This document shows, in pieces, positions 51,016-60,265 of a stretch of DNA of 64,000 nucleotides. The first letter of the stretch is position 1; the number at the start of each line of letters is the position of its first letter. Both the position numbers and the translations under genes were made by a program. Origin of the DNA: JBBQLG01 sp964251665 (GTDB taxonomy: Bacteria; Bacteroidota; Bacteroidia; Cytophagales; Spirosomataceae); contig CAXUKO010000003.1 of NCBI GenBank assembly GCA_964251665.1, positions 458,809 through 522,808 of the forward strand. Reading direction: 5' to 3'. The notes below the pieces were generated by a model. The model had not been told where the DNA came from, ran no database searches, and was given only the letters and a program-made list of their open reading frames with translations.

Positions 51016-51813
51016 TTAGCTGGTAAACTGCCAGGTTTGCTCCACGGGCTTTCCGCTATGCACCTCCTGAATGGCGGCCACAATGTTCGGGTAGGCTCCA
51101 CAACGACAGATATTTCCCGACATCCGCTCGCGAATCTCCTCATTTGACAACTGAACCGGGCCGGGCTTCTTACGAACGTTCTCCGTTACGTAACTTAGGT
51201 GTCCATTCTTTGCTTCATCCATCAGCGCCACCGCCGAGCATATCTGTCCGGGCGTACAAAAGCCGCACTGAAAGCCGTCGTGTTTCAGAAAAGCGGCCTG
51301 TATTGGATGCAGGTGGGTTGTGCCGCCCGTACTCTGCGCCAGTCCTTCAATCGTTTTCACGGTTTTTCCTTCGCAGGTAGCGGCTAAGGTCAGGCATGAA
51401 AGCACCCGATGCCCATCTACGATCACGGTGCAGGCCCCGCATTGGCCGTGGTCGCAGCCTTTTTTGGAGCCGGTCAGTTCCAGCCGTTCCCGCAGCGTGT
51501 CCAGCAACGTCATGCGGGAATCGACCATCAGCTTGCGGGCCGTCCCATTCACGGTAAACGAAACATCGACGCCGTTTTCGATGGTCGCTGCCGGGTACTC
51601 CGCCGGGGATGCACTGAGCGGTCGGGTGAGTACCTGCTCGGCAACGGCGGCCTGGGCCATCAGGATGCCTCCACCGGCTAAGGTCATCAGTTTCAAAAAA
51701 TGACGCCGATTCACTCCGGTATCGAGAATTTCGTCGAGGTCTTCCGGCATCAGCTCTTCAAAAAGCTTCTTTTCGTCCTCGGTGAGTTGAGGCACTTCGT
51801 TTTCGTCCTGCAT
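51016..51813 (-). CDS. 2Fe-2S subunit of PaoABC-like oxidoreductase, Tat signal
   Basis: 265 residues. After an acidic leader of about 30 residues comes a twin-arginine signal, VNRRHFLKLMTLAGGGILMA. The plant-type 2Fe-2S domain has KKGCDHGQCGACTVIVDG and VLSCL. The second helical 2Fe-2S domain has GFQCGFCTPGQICSAVAL and GNICRCGAYPNIV. First gene of the operon, 20 nt before the FAD subunit. The unusually long acidic leader before the RR motif (QLTEDEKKLFEELMPEDLDE) occurs in related Tat Fe-S proteins. Confidence 0.92.
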   Translation of the reverse strand: MQDENEVPQLTEDEKKLFEELMPEDLDEILDTGVNRRHFLKLMTLAGGGILMAQAAVAEQVLTRPLSASPAEYPAATIENGVDVSFTVNGTARKLMVDSRMTLLDTLRERLELTGSKKGCDHGQCGACTVIVDGHRVLSCLTLAATCEGKTVKTIEGLAQSTGGTTHLHPIQAAFLKHDGFQCGFCTPGQICSAVALMDEAKNGHLSYVTENVRKKPGPVQLSNEEIRERMSGNICRCGAYPNIVAAIQEVHSGKPVEQTWQFTS

Positions 51814-52201
51814 GCAGATGGTTGGGAAATAGGGTTTTAAATTGAAAAGACCCGATGAGATTCTGTGTTCTGAGGAAGAGATACCAATCGTATTAGTTCA
51901 GCGGTGGAACGCCTGAACTGTAGTCCTGCGTATGTCCGTACGGGATAAACAATACCGGACCGGTATTGGATAGGACTGCCTACGAAAATAGGTATTTTTC
52001 TGAAAACTACCCCCACCAAAGCGGCTTTGCTGCCGCTTAAAAACACCCGGCTCGCCAATAATGGGTTGGGCGCGATTCGCTGAATTAACCGGCACCAAAC
52101 TATTTAGCCGGTTCCGGCTGACGAATGGATGATGCGTGCGTCAATAGCATACAGCCCGGGTAGTTGTACGCTTACCCTGTCCGTCTTCAGTCTTCGTCAC
52201 C
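51814..52201. other. Divergent spacer upstream of the oxidoreductase operon
   Basis: 388 nt with no convincing gene. A small inverted word pair (AACCGGCACCAAACTATTTAGCCGGTT near 52084-52111) is present. No complete promoter was found for either direction. Confidence 0.4.
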
Positions 52202-52393
52202 ATGCTTATTTTACACAGATTGATTACACTCATTACCTACTTGTTAACACCGGTTTCGGCTGACGCTGCCCCCTTAATTGATGAAGACATGGACTCCGCT
52301 GGTTATGAGTACCCGACGTGTAACGATACTGTTGCTCCGGCACCCAAGAAGGCCACAACCGTAAGCAGGCAGGTAGAATCGATTCCCGGATGA
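52202..52393 (+). CDS. Possible small secreted peptide
   Basis: 63 residues beginning MLILHRLITLITYLLTPVSA, a good signal peptide with a cleavage site near ADAA, then a short acidic/polar mature part (PLIDEDMDSAGYEYPTCNDT). It is followed after 36 nt by an intrinsic terminator on the same strand, which supports a real transcript. No relatives recognised; could also be chance. Confidence 0.4.
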   Translation: MLILHRLITLITYLLTPVSADAAPLIDEDMDSAGYEYPTCNDTVAPAPKKATTVSRQVESIPG

Positions 52394-52430
52394 CATGTAC
52401 AGACTGTGTTTTTCTGAATTTAAAAACCAA

Positions 52431-52465
52431 AGCGCGGCATCTCTCATAGATTACCGCGCTTTTTA
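52431..52465. terminator. Bidirectional intrinsic terminator
   Basis: AGCGCGG (52431-52437) pairs with CCGCGCT (52454-52460), with TTTTT after it on the plus strand and a T-rich run on the minus strand. It lies between the small peptide gene and the convergent glycosyltransferase ending at 52518. Confidence 0.85.
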
Positions 52466-52517
52466 TGAGTTGCCTGTCGCGCACTCTCTCCCCAAATCAG
52501 ACCGGCTGGTCAGTCGG

Positions 52518-54125
52518 TTAAAAGCTGCATTCCAGAATACGATGGCCTGCTATTGGCACAGGAATGACGTTAAGCACTTTGACCCGGTGTTTCGCAATAA
52601 AGTATTCGATCTGGTAGCGGCTGGCTTCATCAACGATGTAGAAGCGGGGGAAACGCTCTTTGGTAAATTCAGATGACCACACTACCTGCGGTACGTTATA
52701 CTTTTGCCGCAGCGACAAAAACAGGTTGTAGTCCGTGGACGAATTTTTCAGGTTCCCCTTCGTCAGTACCGTTTTTCGATGCATCAGATAATGCGCATTA
52801 GCCAGCTTGTGGTGCCAGATGGGCAGAAAATAGTCGGCCGACTCAAAAAAGATGGGGTAGTTCGCTTCGTTTTTGGGCAGGTAATCAACAATACCGGCCG
52901 GAAACAGCACTACTTTTTGATTCTGGTAGAACATAAAGCCCATTATACCGATAACATACAAAGGAACTAACCGGCGGATGCCAGCCGACACCTTTACTTC
53001 GGGTGCCAGATAATGCCAGGCATAGACTAATTGATACAGCAGCAGCAAATGGCTGGGCCACTGATAGCGGCTTAAAAACACCGATAGGTAGGTATAAGAC
53101 ACCAGTACCGTACCGCCGGCAGTGGCTACCGCGACACAGCCCGAGAACAGGTAAAAGCTAAAGGCCTGGTCTTGTATGGCCGCCCTGAACCCTTTTTTGA
53201 TCCGTGGGACAGCGATGTAGAGAAACAAGCCCAGCATGAGCAAAACACGCAGTACGGGTATGAACGCCATGCCGGGTTGCCGCTCCAGACGGGAGGAAAA
53301 CGAAGGAATAAATTCGGCAACGGTGCTGAAAAACGATAGTATCGTCGGCTCGGGAATCCATGAATAGGGTTTACCGGATTGCGACTGAATCTGAAAGTTG
53401 GCGTACCAGAGGATAAACCACACGCCGAAGATCAGCACGTGCGAAGTCGCTACCCACCAGTAGGCCTTCCAGCGGGACCAGAAGAACAAAAGCGCAAAAA
53501 AACTCAGCGAGGCTGCTACGTAAAAAGACCCAAAGTTATGCGTCATTACCAGGAAGGCCCCGGCAACGAAGTGCAATGCCAGCAGCCGGGGCTTATCGGG
53601 ATTTTTGACCAGTTGATGAGCTGCCATGAAATACAGACAGCACATGAGCAGATACAGGCCGTAGGACCTGATCTGGGTCGACAGCGTGTAATTGAGATAA
53701 GTGAGACAGATGACAGCCGTAAAAATCAAAAAATTAAGGAGGGGCTTACCCACCAGACGTGTTGTATAGCGATAGAAGAGCGCAATGGCGATGGCAAAAA
53801 AAGCAATCGAGATTGACCGTAGAAAGTACTCATTCAAACTAATCGCGTGGGCGAAGGTCCAGACAACATTAAAGTACAAGGGCGGGTTGGAATCCATGTT
53901 GCTGACGATTGCCTGATTCATGTGCGCCCGGGAAGGGTCAGCGAGCAGGGTATAACTCAGCACTTCGTCCATCCAGAGCCAGGGCTTTTTGGAAAACAGG
54001 GACGCTGTTAAGCTAATGAGCAACATCAGGCCTAAAACGACACTCAGACGAATGGTTTGACGGCTGATGACTTCGTAATTGACTTTACGGGGTAAGAGGA
54101 GGGTATTGTCCGGCTCTGAATGCAT
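52518..54125 (-). CDS. GT39/ArnT-like membrane glycosyltransferase
   Basis: 535 residues with about 11 membrane helices. The first extracytoplasmic loop has the catalytic acidic pair typical of GT-C enzymes (KPWLWMDEVLSYTLLADPSR, with D-E) and NMDSNPPLYFNVVWTFAHAI, the PPL-type motif of the PMT/ArnT family. These enzymes use polyprenyl-phosphate sugars on the periplasmic face. The last 110 residues are soluble (DYFLPIWHHKLANAHYLMHR). Acceptor unknown; no linked glycan operon in the window. Confidence 0.85.
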   Translation of the reverse strand: MHSEPDNTLLLPRKVNYEVISRQTIRLSVVLGLMLLISLTASLFSKKPWLWMDEVLSYTLLADPSRAHMNQAIVSNMDSNPPLYFNVVWTFAHAISLNEYFLRSISIAFFAIAIALFYRYTTRLVGKPLLNFLIFTAVICLTYLNYTLSTQIRSYGLYLLMCCLYFMAAHQLVKNPDKPRLLALHFVAGAFLVMTHNFGSFYVAASLSFFALLFFWSRWKAYWWVATSHVLIFGVWFILWYANFQIQSQSGKPYSWIPEPTILSFFSTVAEFIPSFSSRLERQPGMAFIPVLRVLLMLGLFLYIAVPRIKKGFRAAIQDQAFSFYLFSGCVAVATAGGTVLVSYTYLSVFLSRYQWPSHLLLLYQLVYAWHYLAPEVKVSAGIRRLVPLYVIGIMGFMFYQNQKVVLFPAGIVDYLPKNEANYPIFFESADYFLPIWHHKLANAHYLMHRKTVLTKGNLKNSSTDYNLFLSLRQKYNVPQVVWSSEFTKERFPRFYIVDEASRYQIEYFIAKHRVKVLNVIPVPIAGHRILECSF

Positions 54126-54326
54126 ATGAGTAGAGGTATAACGATTGGGTACAGTAACCGCCCAAGGTTAGGCTACACAAAGCTAATTCAGCAGACAAAT
54201 GGATTTTGTTCTACAGGTTTGCTATTTTATTATACAGGCTTATTTCTATTTGCTGGGACAATCCGGTCTTTTACCCGAAAGGTATTACTAACAGCAAGAC
54301 AATGATTACGGGCGATTCCGTTTAGG

Positions 54327-55340
54327 TTAGACTGCTTGCTGATTCAACTGATTCCGCCTTGTATTGTAGTCCAGCAGGTACGCCCGCTTTCCGGCTTCAT
54401 TCAGAAACGAATGGCGGATTAGCAAATCCACGTTGGCCTGCCTTTCCTGAAAGAGAGTCAGCAACTTCTCCACTCGTTTTTTGGGTATGCCAATCCGACT
54501 GCCGAATTCCATAAAATCTACCAGGCCCGGGTGAGCCGTTCGCCTGGCTACGTCCGACTGAAACCCGTCGGCGAACAGGCCCTTGTCTAAGGCAAAATCG
54601 GTGTCATCGACGTGTAGCCGGGTATTAAGCAGATCGTAGGCCGGGCTCAGCAGGTAATCGCCGTTGACGGATTCCATCAGCGAGAAGTTCTTTAGATGGG
54701 CGTCGCCGTTGGCGAACAGGAAGTTGAACACGACTAAGACAAAGTACCGCTCAATCTCCACCCGCCAGGCCGGTACGTAGTGCTGAATCAACAGGCCCAG
54801 TTCTTCATAACTGTAGGCATACTTAAAGTTGGGTCCGGCATTTTGATTGGTCTTACCCGCCAGCGATGCAAAGTCTTCCACGCCCCACTTGGTACCGTCG
54901 GGTTTTACATCGAAACGCCTGGTGAGGTAAGCGGGAGAGCCGTCGCTGAAAAAAACCAGCGCATTGGCAGCGGTAGGAATACCATACACTTGCCGGGCTA
55001 TCTGCATGGTCAGGTGTTCGTTGGCGGGCACCTGATCCACCTTTTTTACATCGCGCGGAATTGGCTTCAGAATATGGGTTCCCTGTTCGCCCACGCTGGT
55101 GAGTCGTAAATGATTCTTGTCCAGTATTAAGCTCTCTTTCTCCTGCACGCCCGAGATGGATATGCGCTTGCGGTTTTCCATAAACAGTTCGGCAATGATC
55201 TCGCTTTGCTGAGGCAACGCATACGGTAGCACGTGGCTGACTTTCCTGCCATTAAACAGCAGGCGCAGACAGGCGGGGCTGTACGTTGTGAACCCCTCAG
55301 CCAGGGTGCCCGGACAAGTATGTATAACGGGTAGGCTCAT
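54327..55340 (-). CDS. hipT: HipT-like Ser/Thr kinase toxin (split-HipA core)
   Basis: 337 residues carrying the HipA kinase core without the N-terminal subdomain, which is encoded by the gene upstream. The Gly-rich loop reads RISISGVQEKESL with an S-I-S pair (S61, S63), the arrangement described for HipT, where these serines are autophosphorylated. Catalytic Asp is in FANGDAHLKNFSL (D213) and the metal-binding Asp in SPAYDLLNTRL (D236). All key residues are intact. By family knowledge HipT phosphorylates tryptophanyl-tRNA synthetase and HipA phosphorylates GltX; the target here is not known. Its start overlaps the hipS-like stop by 4 nt. Confidence 0.87.
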   Translation of the reverse strand: MSLPVIHTCPGTLAEGFTTYSPACLRLLFNGRKVSHVLPYALPQQSEIIAELFMENRKRISISGVQEKESLILDKNHLRLTSVGEQGTHILKPIPRDVKKVDQVPANEHLTMQIARQVYGIPTAANALVFFSDGSPAYLTRRFDVKPDGTKWGVEDFASLAGKTNQNAGPNFKYAYSYEELGLLIQHYVPAWRVEIERYFVLVVFNFLFANGDAHLKNFSLMESVNGDYLLSPAYDLLNTRLHVDDTDFALDKGLFADGFQSDVARRTAHPGLVDFMEFGSRIGIPKKRVEKLLTLFQERQANVDLLIRHSFLNEAGKRAYLLDYNTRRNQLNQQAV

Positions 55341-55666
55341 GGGGCGGGTAGGGGGCGTACGGTAATGGCACCGATGGTGTCGTGTTGGGCGGTGGCCAGC
55401 AACAAACCAAAACTGTCGGCCTCGTCGATGCGCAATTGATTACTTTGTAAACGCCGGTTTACGCCCTCACTTAGCAGGTTGGCAAAAAATGGAAATAATT
55501 GATCGCTGTGGTAGGCCAACTGACTTTTGGGCAACGTCAGGCTGATGGCTGGTTTGCGGGAATCGGCAAACCAGTTCCGGTCGTAACGGAAGATATACTG
55601 CTGACGGCTTTCTTCGGTGAGGTAACCCGCTACTTCGTTATTGTGGTAAACGGTGGCCTGACGCAT
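55337..55666 (-). CDS. hipS: HipS-like N-terminal subdomain protein
   Basis: 109 residues: QATVYHNNEVAGYLTEESRQ, YIFRYDRNWFADSRKPAISL and FFANLLSEGVNRRLQSNQLR. This is the N-subdomain-1 of HipA (Couple_hipA family) as a free protein. In the tripartite HipBST system HipS, not HipB, neutralises the kinase. Overlaps the kinase gene by ATGA and follows the HipB gene by 4 nt. Confidence 0.87.
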   Translation of the reverse strand: MRQATVYHNNEVAGYLTEESRQQYIFRYDRNWFADSRKPAISLTLPKSQLAYHSDQLFPFFANLLSEGVNRRLQSNQLRIDEADSFGLLLATAQHDTIGAITVRPLPAP

Positions 55667-55670
55667 AAGC

Positions 55671-55883
55671 TTAGCGGTTTGGTTGTTTTATATCCAGCCG
55701 CAACTCCATGCCCAGCACGTCGGCCAGTTTCATAAGGGTAGCTACCGTTGGATTTCCCTTTCCGGATTCAATCGCTTTTACGGTACGCAACCCTACCCCC
55801 GATAATTCGGCGAGGTATTCCTGAGTAATGCGCAGCACTCCTCTACGATTTATCAATGTGTTCACGATAGTTTGTTGGTGCAT
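55671..55883 (-). CDS. hipB: HipB-like HTH regulator
   Basis: 70 residues, Xre-type HTH: RRGVLRITQEYLAELSGVGL and RTVKAIESGKGNPTVATLMK, then a short C-terminus (ADVLGMELRLDIKQPNR) typical of HipB. It probably represses the operon and helps the HipS-HipT complex. An AGGAG stretch 8 nt before the ATG is a rare Shine-Dalgarno-like sequence for this genome. Confidence 0.87.
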   Translation of the reverse strand: MHQQTIVNTLINRRGVLRITQEYLAELSGVGLRTVKAIESGKGNPTVATLMKLADVLGMELRLDIKQPNR

Positions 55884-55928
55884 TATATGGCTCCTTTTGC
55901 GTCAATTTAGATCATAGTAAACACGTTT

Positions 55929-55964
55929 AAAAGAAAAAGAGCGCTTTAATGCCCTTTTTCTTTT
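55929..55964. terminator. Intrinsic terminator between defence operon and hipBST
   Basis: AAAAGAAAAAGAGC (55929-55942) pairs with GCCCTTTTTCTTTT (55951-55964) with one mismatch. T-rich on both strands. It lies about 290 nt after the helicase stop and about 45 nt before hipB in the direction of transcription. Confidence 0.65.
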
Positions 55965-55991
55965 GTTCAAGTTGACCGGCAACTTCGTTGA

Positions 55992-56143
55992 TTAATTCGC
56001 TGGGGTGACAGAAAGTCGCTGAAGACCCAGCTCCACGCGGTCAGTTATGAGACTTCCGTCGAGGTTGGCGATGGCGTGGGGTAGGACGCTGTTGGTGGCT
56101 AATTAGTTACTGGCGGGTATGCCGACTTTAACGCGATGCGGGC
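55992..56143 (-). pseudogene. Possible gene relic
   Basis: The minus-strand frame reads CPHRVKVGIPASN, then TAA, then LATNSVLPHAIANLDGSLIT and VELGLQRLSVTPAN before a final stop at 55992-55994. The composition looks protein-like, but there is no start and one internal stop. Not identified; could be chance. Confidence 0.25.
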
Positions 56144-56251
56144 AGAGTCTATTGATAACCTGTTATAAACTAAGTCGTATAGAGCCTATTACATCGTCCT
56201 CAATTAAACGTTTTGAGGCAGGTGCCTTTAGCTTAATGTGTATAGTAGCCA

Positions 56252-59209
56252 CTACTTTCCTATCCTTTTTTCCTCTTCTTTGGTTTTATGCTTCTTCATG
56301 AATTGAATGAAATCCCGTAGTAACTCTGTGCTGAAAGGGTCCTTCGATTTAGGCATTAAGTATAAGCCAAAGATGGTTGTTGTCTCTTCCGCTATAGAAC
56401 GTTGCTTGCGCCATAAATCAACGGCTCGTTGAGTGGCTCGCTCGACCTTTCCTACCGAGACCGGAGCATTATCCTGCGTCGGCTTACAGGCAACAAGCTT
56501 CAGTATGGATACCGGATTTTCCGTTGACTCAAAAACGTTTGTTGCCAGGTTGTAAAGCAGAATGTCTGGCTTTTTCGTACTTTCTTTCAGAAGTACGACA
56601 ACTCGAGGCTCTTTTTCTTTATAGACCATTGAGGAGTAGAAACCGTCCCGAATGGTTGAAATCAGGTCGCGGTGCTGCTCGTAAATGGCAGTGTGGTGAA
56701 ATAAGGGGTCTCCTAAAGAACTGTCAGTCGCCAGGTGGAAACTGCCAATAAATTCGGCTTCCTGATCGGGATTGTTTAAGTCGATAATCGTTTCGTCGGA
56801 CTCGGGCAGAATTGACAGCCCAAACGTCTTTTTTGATCGGTTGTGATGCTTCTGCATGTTTTCGTACACTGCCTCGATTTTGTTACATGCTTTGGAAGGA
56901 AGCGGGTGGTCAACCGTGGGTTTGAAGGTGTACAGGTAAATCTCGCGATGTGGATTGTCTGTGAAGCGAATGATTCGACCGGCCCGCTGAAACAAAATAT
57001 CGGCACTATCGGCCGGGTCATAATTGACGATAACGTTTGCATCCTGTAAATTGACCCCGATGCCGTTAGCGTCAGTGCAGATCAGTACATTGAGCGGATC
57101 GGTAGGCTTCGGTTCTACGTCACGCGAATTGGGCGAAAATTCATCTAACAAATCGTTTCGGTATTTCGGCTCTCTTAGACTATAACCAGCCTCGCTAACG
57201 TGTACCATGCAGCCTACCCTTAATTTGGCTCCCCCATACTGACGCAAGAAATTGTCTATATATATGGCTGTGGCGTGGCGCTCGACAAATAAAATGGCTT
57301 TGTCTCCTCCCTTCACAACGTGGATTTCTAGCAGGTCGAGCAGTTTATTCGCCTTGTCATCCCGCGACATTCGAGCCAGCTTCTTTTTCAGCGAATTCAA
57401 CCCCTCGAAACGTTGGCTCCAGCCAATCTTCATGTCCAGTTGATAGCCGCGTTTCTCCTGATCTTCTTTGGCAGGAAACGTAGTCTTGCTGTGACCATTA
57501 GCCGATGGACGGTAATTCGGAAACAGCGGAGTAGGAGAAACCTGCGCCTGTTTGTCCTGTAAGCTTAGGGTGAATAGATTTTTCGTGATGCACTCGGCTA
57601 CTGCTAAAGGAGACCCCAGCCAGGCCGTAATGAACTGGCTATCCGTCGTGTCGACAACGCGTGTACCATACCCGTCTTTCTCTTCGATATAACCATCCGG
57701 GTAAGATAGCTTCTCCTGCGAAAACAATCGCTTATCAAAAGCTTCACGCAGGTGGTCGAAGAAAGGAAGGGTATAGTTAACCCGTCTGAGATGAACCGTC
57801 TCGGGCAGGTAACGACGCTGCTTATCGAATTGAACGAAAACGCGACCGTTATCTATATCACCACGGTCCCGTGCCAGTTTAAGCACCTGTTGCAACCCCA
57901 GAGAGGTAACAAAAGGGAATTTGGTGAAATCGTCCAACGTGGGAGCTTTCCGCCGTGACCATTCGCTCATGTCCTGATTAATGGGCGAATTAGGAAGAAA
58001 CTCCAGCAAACTCTCGGTATTCTTCGGGTTGGTTCCGTAGGGCGTTGCCGTCAACAGGACAATGGTAGCTTTTTGGTCGTTTACCACGGGCCGAATGCGG
58101 TCAACGGCCACGCTGCCACGTGCTTTCTCCCGCTTCTTGATGTGTTTTTGCCAGTAGGCTTTCAACTGATTACGGTAAGCATGGGCCTCGTCGATCAGGA
58201 TGGTCGTTTGTGCATCCGCTTCGCGCAGCAACTGATCCATCTTGTAGGCTTTATGGTACCGGCGATTTGAGGAATTTCGAAAAAGCAAGTCTGTACTGAC
58301 CGGCTCTACAGGAAAACCGCGTACACTAAGATGCTTTTGCCAGTCCACATGAACGCCCGGCGGAGCAATCAGAATAACCTTATGGCCTATTTCATGACGC
58401 ATGAGCTGATAGACCAACTCCGAGCCAATAATGGTTTTACCCAAACCTGTGGCTGCTATGATCACGGCTGCCCGGTGCTCCTTGATATGCTCGATAGCCC
58501 GTGCGATAACGCGCTTCTGGTAATAAACCGGTCGAACCAGACCCGGCTTAGTATCCAGGTCGAACAGGATGTCGAGAGCGGCTAAAATTTTTAGATACGC
58601 ATGGAAAGGAGGAACCAGGTTAAGCCAGTCTCGTAGGACTTTTAATAATGGTTCAACCAAATCTGTGGCCGTATTGGAGGCTTCGTCGAACCAGTCGCTA
58701 AAGGCTTTAATGGCGACCGAATCTCTGGTGGCACTGGCCTGCTCATGCTGGTGCAAAAGACCATAACCTGTGTAGTTACCAGAACCGTGGCACAGAACGG
58801 TCTGGTCGCAGATGTAGAACTTGCAGTGGTAAGGTAATTTCATCTCCCGTGCATCCCGGATGATAAACTCACCCTTTTCCATCCGGCGCACTATTTCTTT
58901 GACAATGGGGTAGTAAACGCCTTCTCCATTTGCCAACTCTTTTTCTATTTCCTCCCGAACAGACAGTTGCGAATAGCCACCCTCGCCGGGTCCTACTAAT
59001 ATATGAAACTGGATGCGGTGTGGGTCTGGCAGATACGAACGCCCTATTTTATACCCTGCTAACCGGAAATAGCCACTGGCAATGCGTATCAGTTTTTGGG
59101 CTTCGGGATAATAGGCTTCCAGAAACGCACCAACTGTACCAGCCCCGACACCATACAACGGCTTACCTGTTTCGGGATCAGGAATGAGCTGAGAATCGGG
59201 TTGTTTCAT
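56252..59209 (-). CDS. Fused phospholipase D-like nuclease / SF2 (SNF2-type) helicase
   Basis: 985 residues from ATG 59209 (an in-frame GTG 9 nt upstream is the alternative). Residues about 20-190 are a PLD-like domain with one HxK motif, PYHCKFYICD (H128, K130), and the partner GSGNYTGYGL. Helicase motifs: I AATGLGKTII (K258), II LIDEAHAYRN (D340-H343), III VLLTATPYG, and C-terminal VNYDPADSADILFQ with QRAGRIIRFTDN (motif VI). The type resembles SNF2/RapA-like translocases of defence islands. With a single HxK the nuclease should act as a dimer. It ends the minus-strand operon, 141 nt after the DUF3037-like gene, with a 25-bp hairpin in between. Predicted DNA-processing effector of the island. 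Confidence 0.88.
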   Translation of the reverse strand: MKQPDSQLIPDPETGKPLYGVGAGTVGAFLEAYYPEAQKLIRIASGYFRLAGYKIGRSYLPDPHRIQFHILVGPGEGGYSQLSVREEIEKELANGEGVYYPIVKEIVRRMEKGEFIIRDAREMKLPYHCKFYICDQTVLCHGSGNYTGYGLLHQHEQASATRDSVAIKAFSDWFDEASNTATDLVEPLLKVLRDWLNLVPPFHAYLKILAALDILFDLDTKPGLVRPVYYQKRVIARAIEHIKEHRAAVIIAATGLGKTIIGSELVYQLMRHEIGHKVILIAPPGVHVDWQKHLSVRGFPVEPVSTDLLFRNSSNRRYHKAYKMDQLLREADAQTTILIDEAHAYRNQLKAYWQKHIKKREKARGSVAVDRIRPVVNDQKATIVLLTATPYGTNPKNTESLLEFLPNSPINQDMSEWSRRKAPTLDDFTKFPFVTSLGLQQVLKLARDRGDIDNGRVFVQFDKQRRYLPETVHLRRVNYTLPFFDHLREAFDKRLFSQEKLSYPDGYIEEKDGYGTRVVDTTDSQFITAWLGSPLAVAECITKNLFTLSLQDKQAQVSPTPLFPNYRPSANGHSKTTFPAKEDQEKRGYQLDMKIGWSQRFEGLNSLKKKLARMSRDDKANKLLDLLEIHVVKGGDKAILFVERHATAIYIDNFLRQYGGAKLRVGCMVHVSEAGYSLREPKYRNDLLDEFSPNSRDVEPKPTDPLNVLICTDANGIGVNLQDANVIVNYDPADSADILFQRAGRIIRFTDNPHREIYLYTFKPTVDHPLPSKACNKIEAVYENMQKHHNRSKKTFGLSILPESDETIIDLNNPDQEAEFIGSFHLATDSSLGDPLFHHTAIYEQHRDLISTIRDGFYSSMVYKEKEPRVVVLLKESTKKPDILLYNLATNVFESTENPVSILKLVACKPTQDNAPVSVGKVERATQRAVDLWRKQRSIAEETTTIFGLYLMPKSKDPFSTELLRDFIQFMKKHKTKEEEKRIGK

Positions 59210-59283
59210 GCAAACCACTCAGTGAGTAAATACGTATGGGCAATGTAGTTACTTCTTGGCATTGTTCGCTCTTATCAAGCGGC

Positions 59284-59341
59284 AGTATTCAGTAAAACAA
59301 AAGCCACATACGTAAGTGTGGCTTTTGTTTTACTGAATACT
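59284..59341. terminator. Perfect 25-bp inverted repeat within the defence operon
   Basis: Arms 59284-59308 and 59317-59341 are fully complementary (AGTATTCAGTAAAACAAAAG...), loop TACGTAAG. T-rich 3' arms on both strands resemble a terminator, but the operon continues into the helicase gene 75 nt further. It may cause partial termination, processing, or mark a separate transcription start for the helicase. Confidence 0.75.
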
Positions 59342-59349
59342 CTTACACC

Positions 59350-60264
59350 TTACTCGATAAGTTTCTCCGAGAATTTACGTACTTTCTTTGCTCGAAACCG
59401 CTCCGCAATCTCTCTCAATTTAGTTGAGGTTGTTACTTTAAACTGAGGAGTCGATTGGATAATGTCATACAGTTCTTTGCGGTCTTTATTATCACCTTCA
59501 TAGGGATCGACAATTAAATAATAGCCTGGTACACCTTTGATATCGTGTTGCCGGGCGAACCGATTCAATCGATCTATTACACTCTCAAACTCGCTCAATT
59601 CTCGCTGAATTGTATCGAGGTGATGATTAGCATTCAAATCGATGGCCTTAACGGCATACATGGCCCCGTTAACACCAATGCCATCCAGATGATAGTCGAA
59701 ATAGAGCGCAGGTAATTGCCGTTTGCGAAGCGTATAATCAACGTCGATGGTACCGCGCAGTGGCTCATAGAAATCACGTTGCATACGTTGCTTCAAGCGA
59801 TTATCTGTCTGACTATCTCCACTAATTTTGGGCTGACTATTGGATTCGATAAACCGGTCAAAGTATCGGCTAAACGCAGTTATGAGTTGGTCAGACTCGA
59901 TGTAAGTCGGCTCGGAGAACTGTAAAAGCCCGTTATTGTACCTGGAAAGACGTTCAATAAACTCCTGTTGTACTCGTACCGGAAATGTTAAGAGTTGATA
60001 CGACTGATCGGCCAGGTCCTGCTTAAAAAACTGGTGTAATTGAGCCAGTGAGAAAGTCAGCAGTTTGGCCGAAGACGGATTCAGCTTTTTGGCAAACTCA
60101 ACTTTTGCTTCCGACAGCCGAAACAGGGCCTGTGCTGGTTTACTGCCCCGTACCTGACCTAATGCCTGCGCTGAACCATCAGCTAGCACCACCAGCCCTA
60201 GGGCGATACTCTCATCGCTCAGGGGATTGTTAACAAACCGCAAGATACTATAGTAGCCGGCCAT
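59350..60264 (-). CDS. DUF3037-like protein with extra C-terminal domain
   Basis: 304 residues. The start GYYSILRFVNNPLSDESIAL and GLVVLADG follows the DUF3037 pattern (YS-x-x-R-x-x-x-x-P...N/LG-V-V-L). The C-terminal half (about 165-304) contains PALYFDYHLDGIGVNGAMYA and VKAIDLNANHH; the D...V-K-A-I-D spacing is reminiscent of a nuclease-type core but cannot be assigned. DUF3037 genes often sit beside HipA_2 kinases, as here: its ATG begins one base after the kinase stop. Soluble. Function of the pair is not established. Confidence 0.6.
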   Translation of the reverse strand: MAGYYSILRFVNNPLSDESIALGLVVLADGSAQALGQVRGSKPAQALFRLSEAKVEFAKKLNPSSAKLLTFSLAQLHQFFKQDLADQSYQLLTFPVRVQQEFIERLSRYNNGLLQFSEPTYIESDQLITAFSRYFDRFIESNSQPKISGDSQTDNRLKQRMQRDFYEPLRGTIDVDYTLRKRQLPALYFDYHLDGIGVNGAMYAVKAIDLNANHHLDTIQRELSEFESVIDRLNRFARQHDIKGVPGYYLIVDPYEGDNKDRKELYDIIQSTPQFKVTTSTKLREIAERFRAKKVRKFSEKLIE

Positions 60265-60265
60265 G

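Noticed and set aside
52395..52676. 93-codon plus-strand frame
   Set aside because: Runs through a terminator hairpin and is antisense to the end of the glycosyltransferase.
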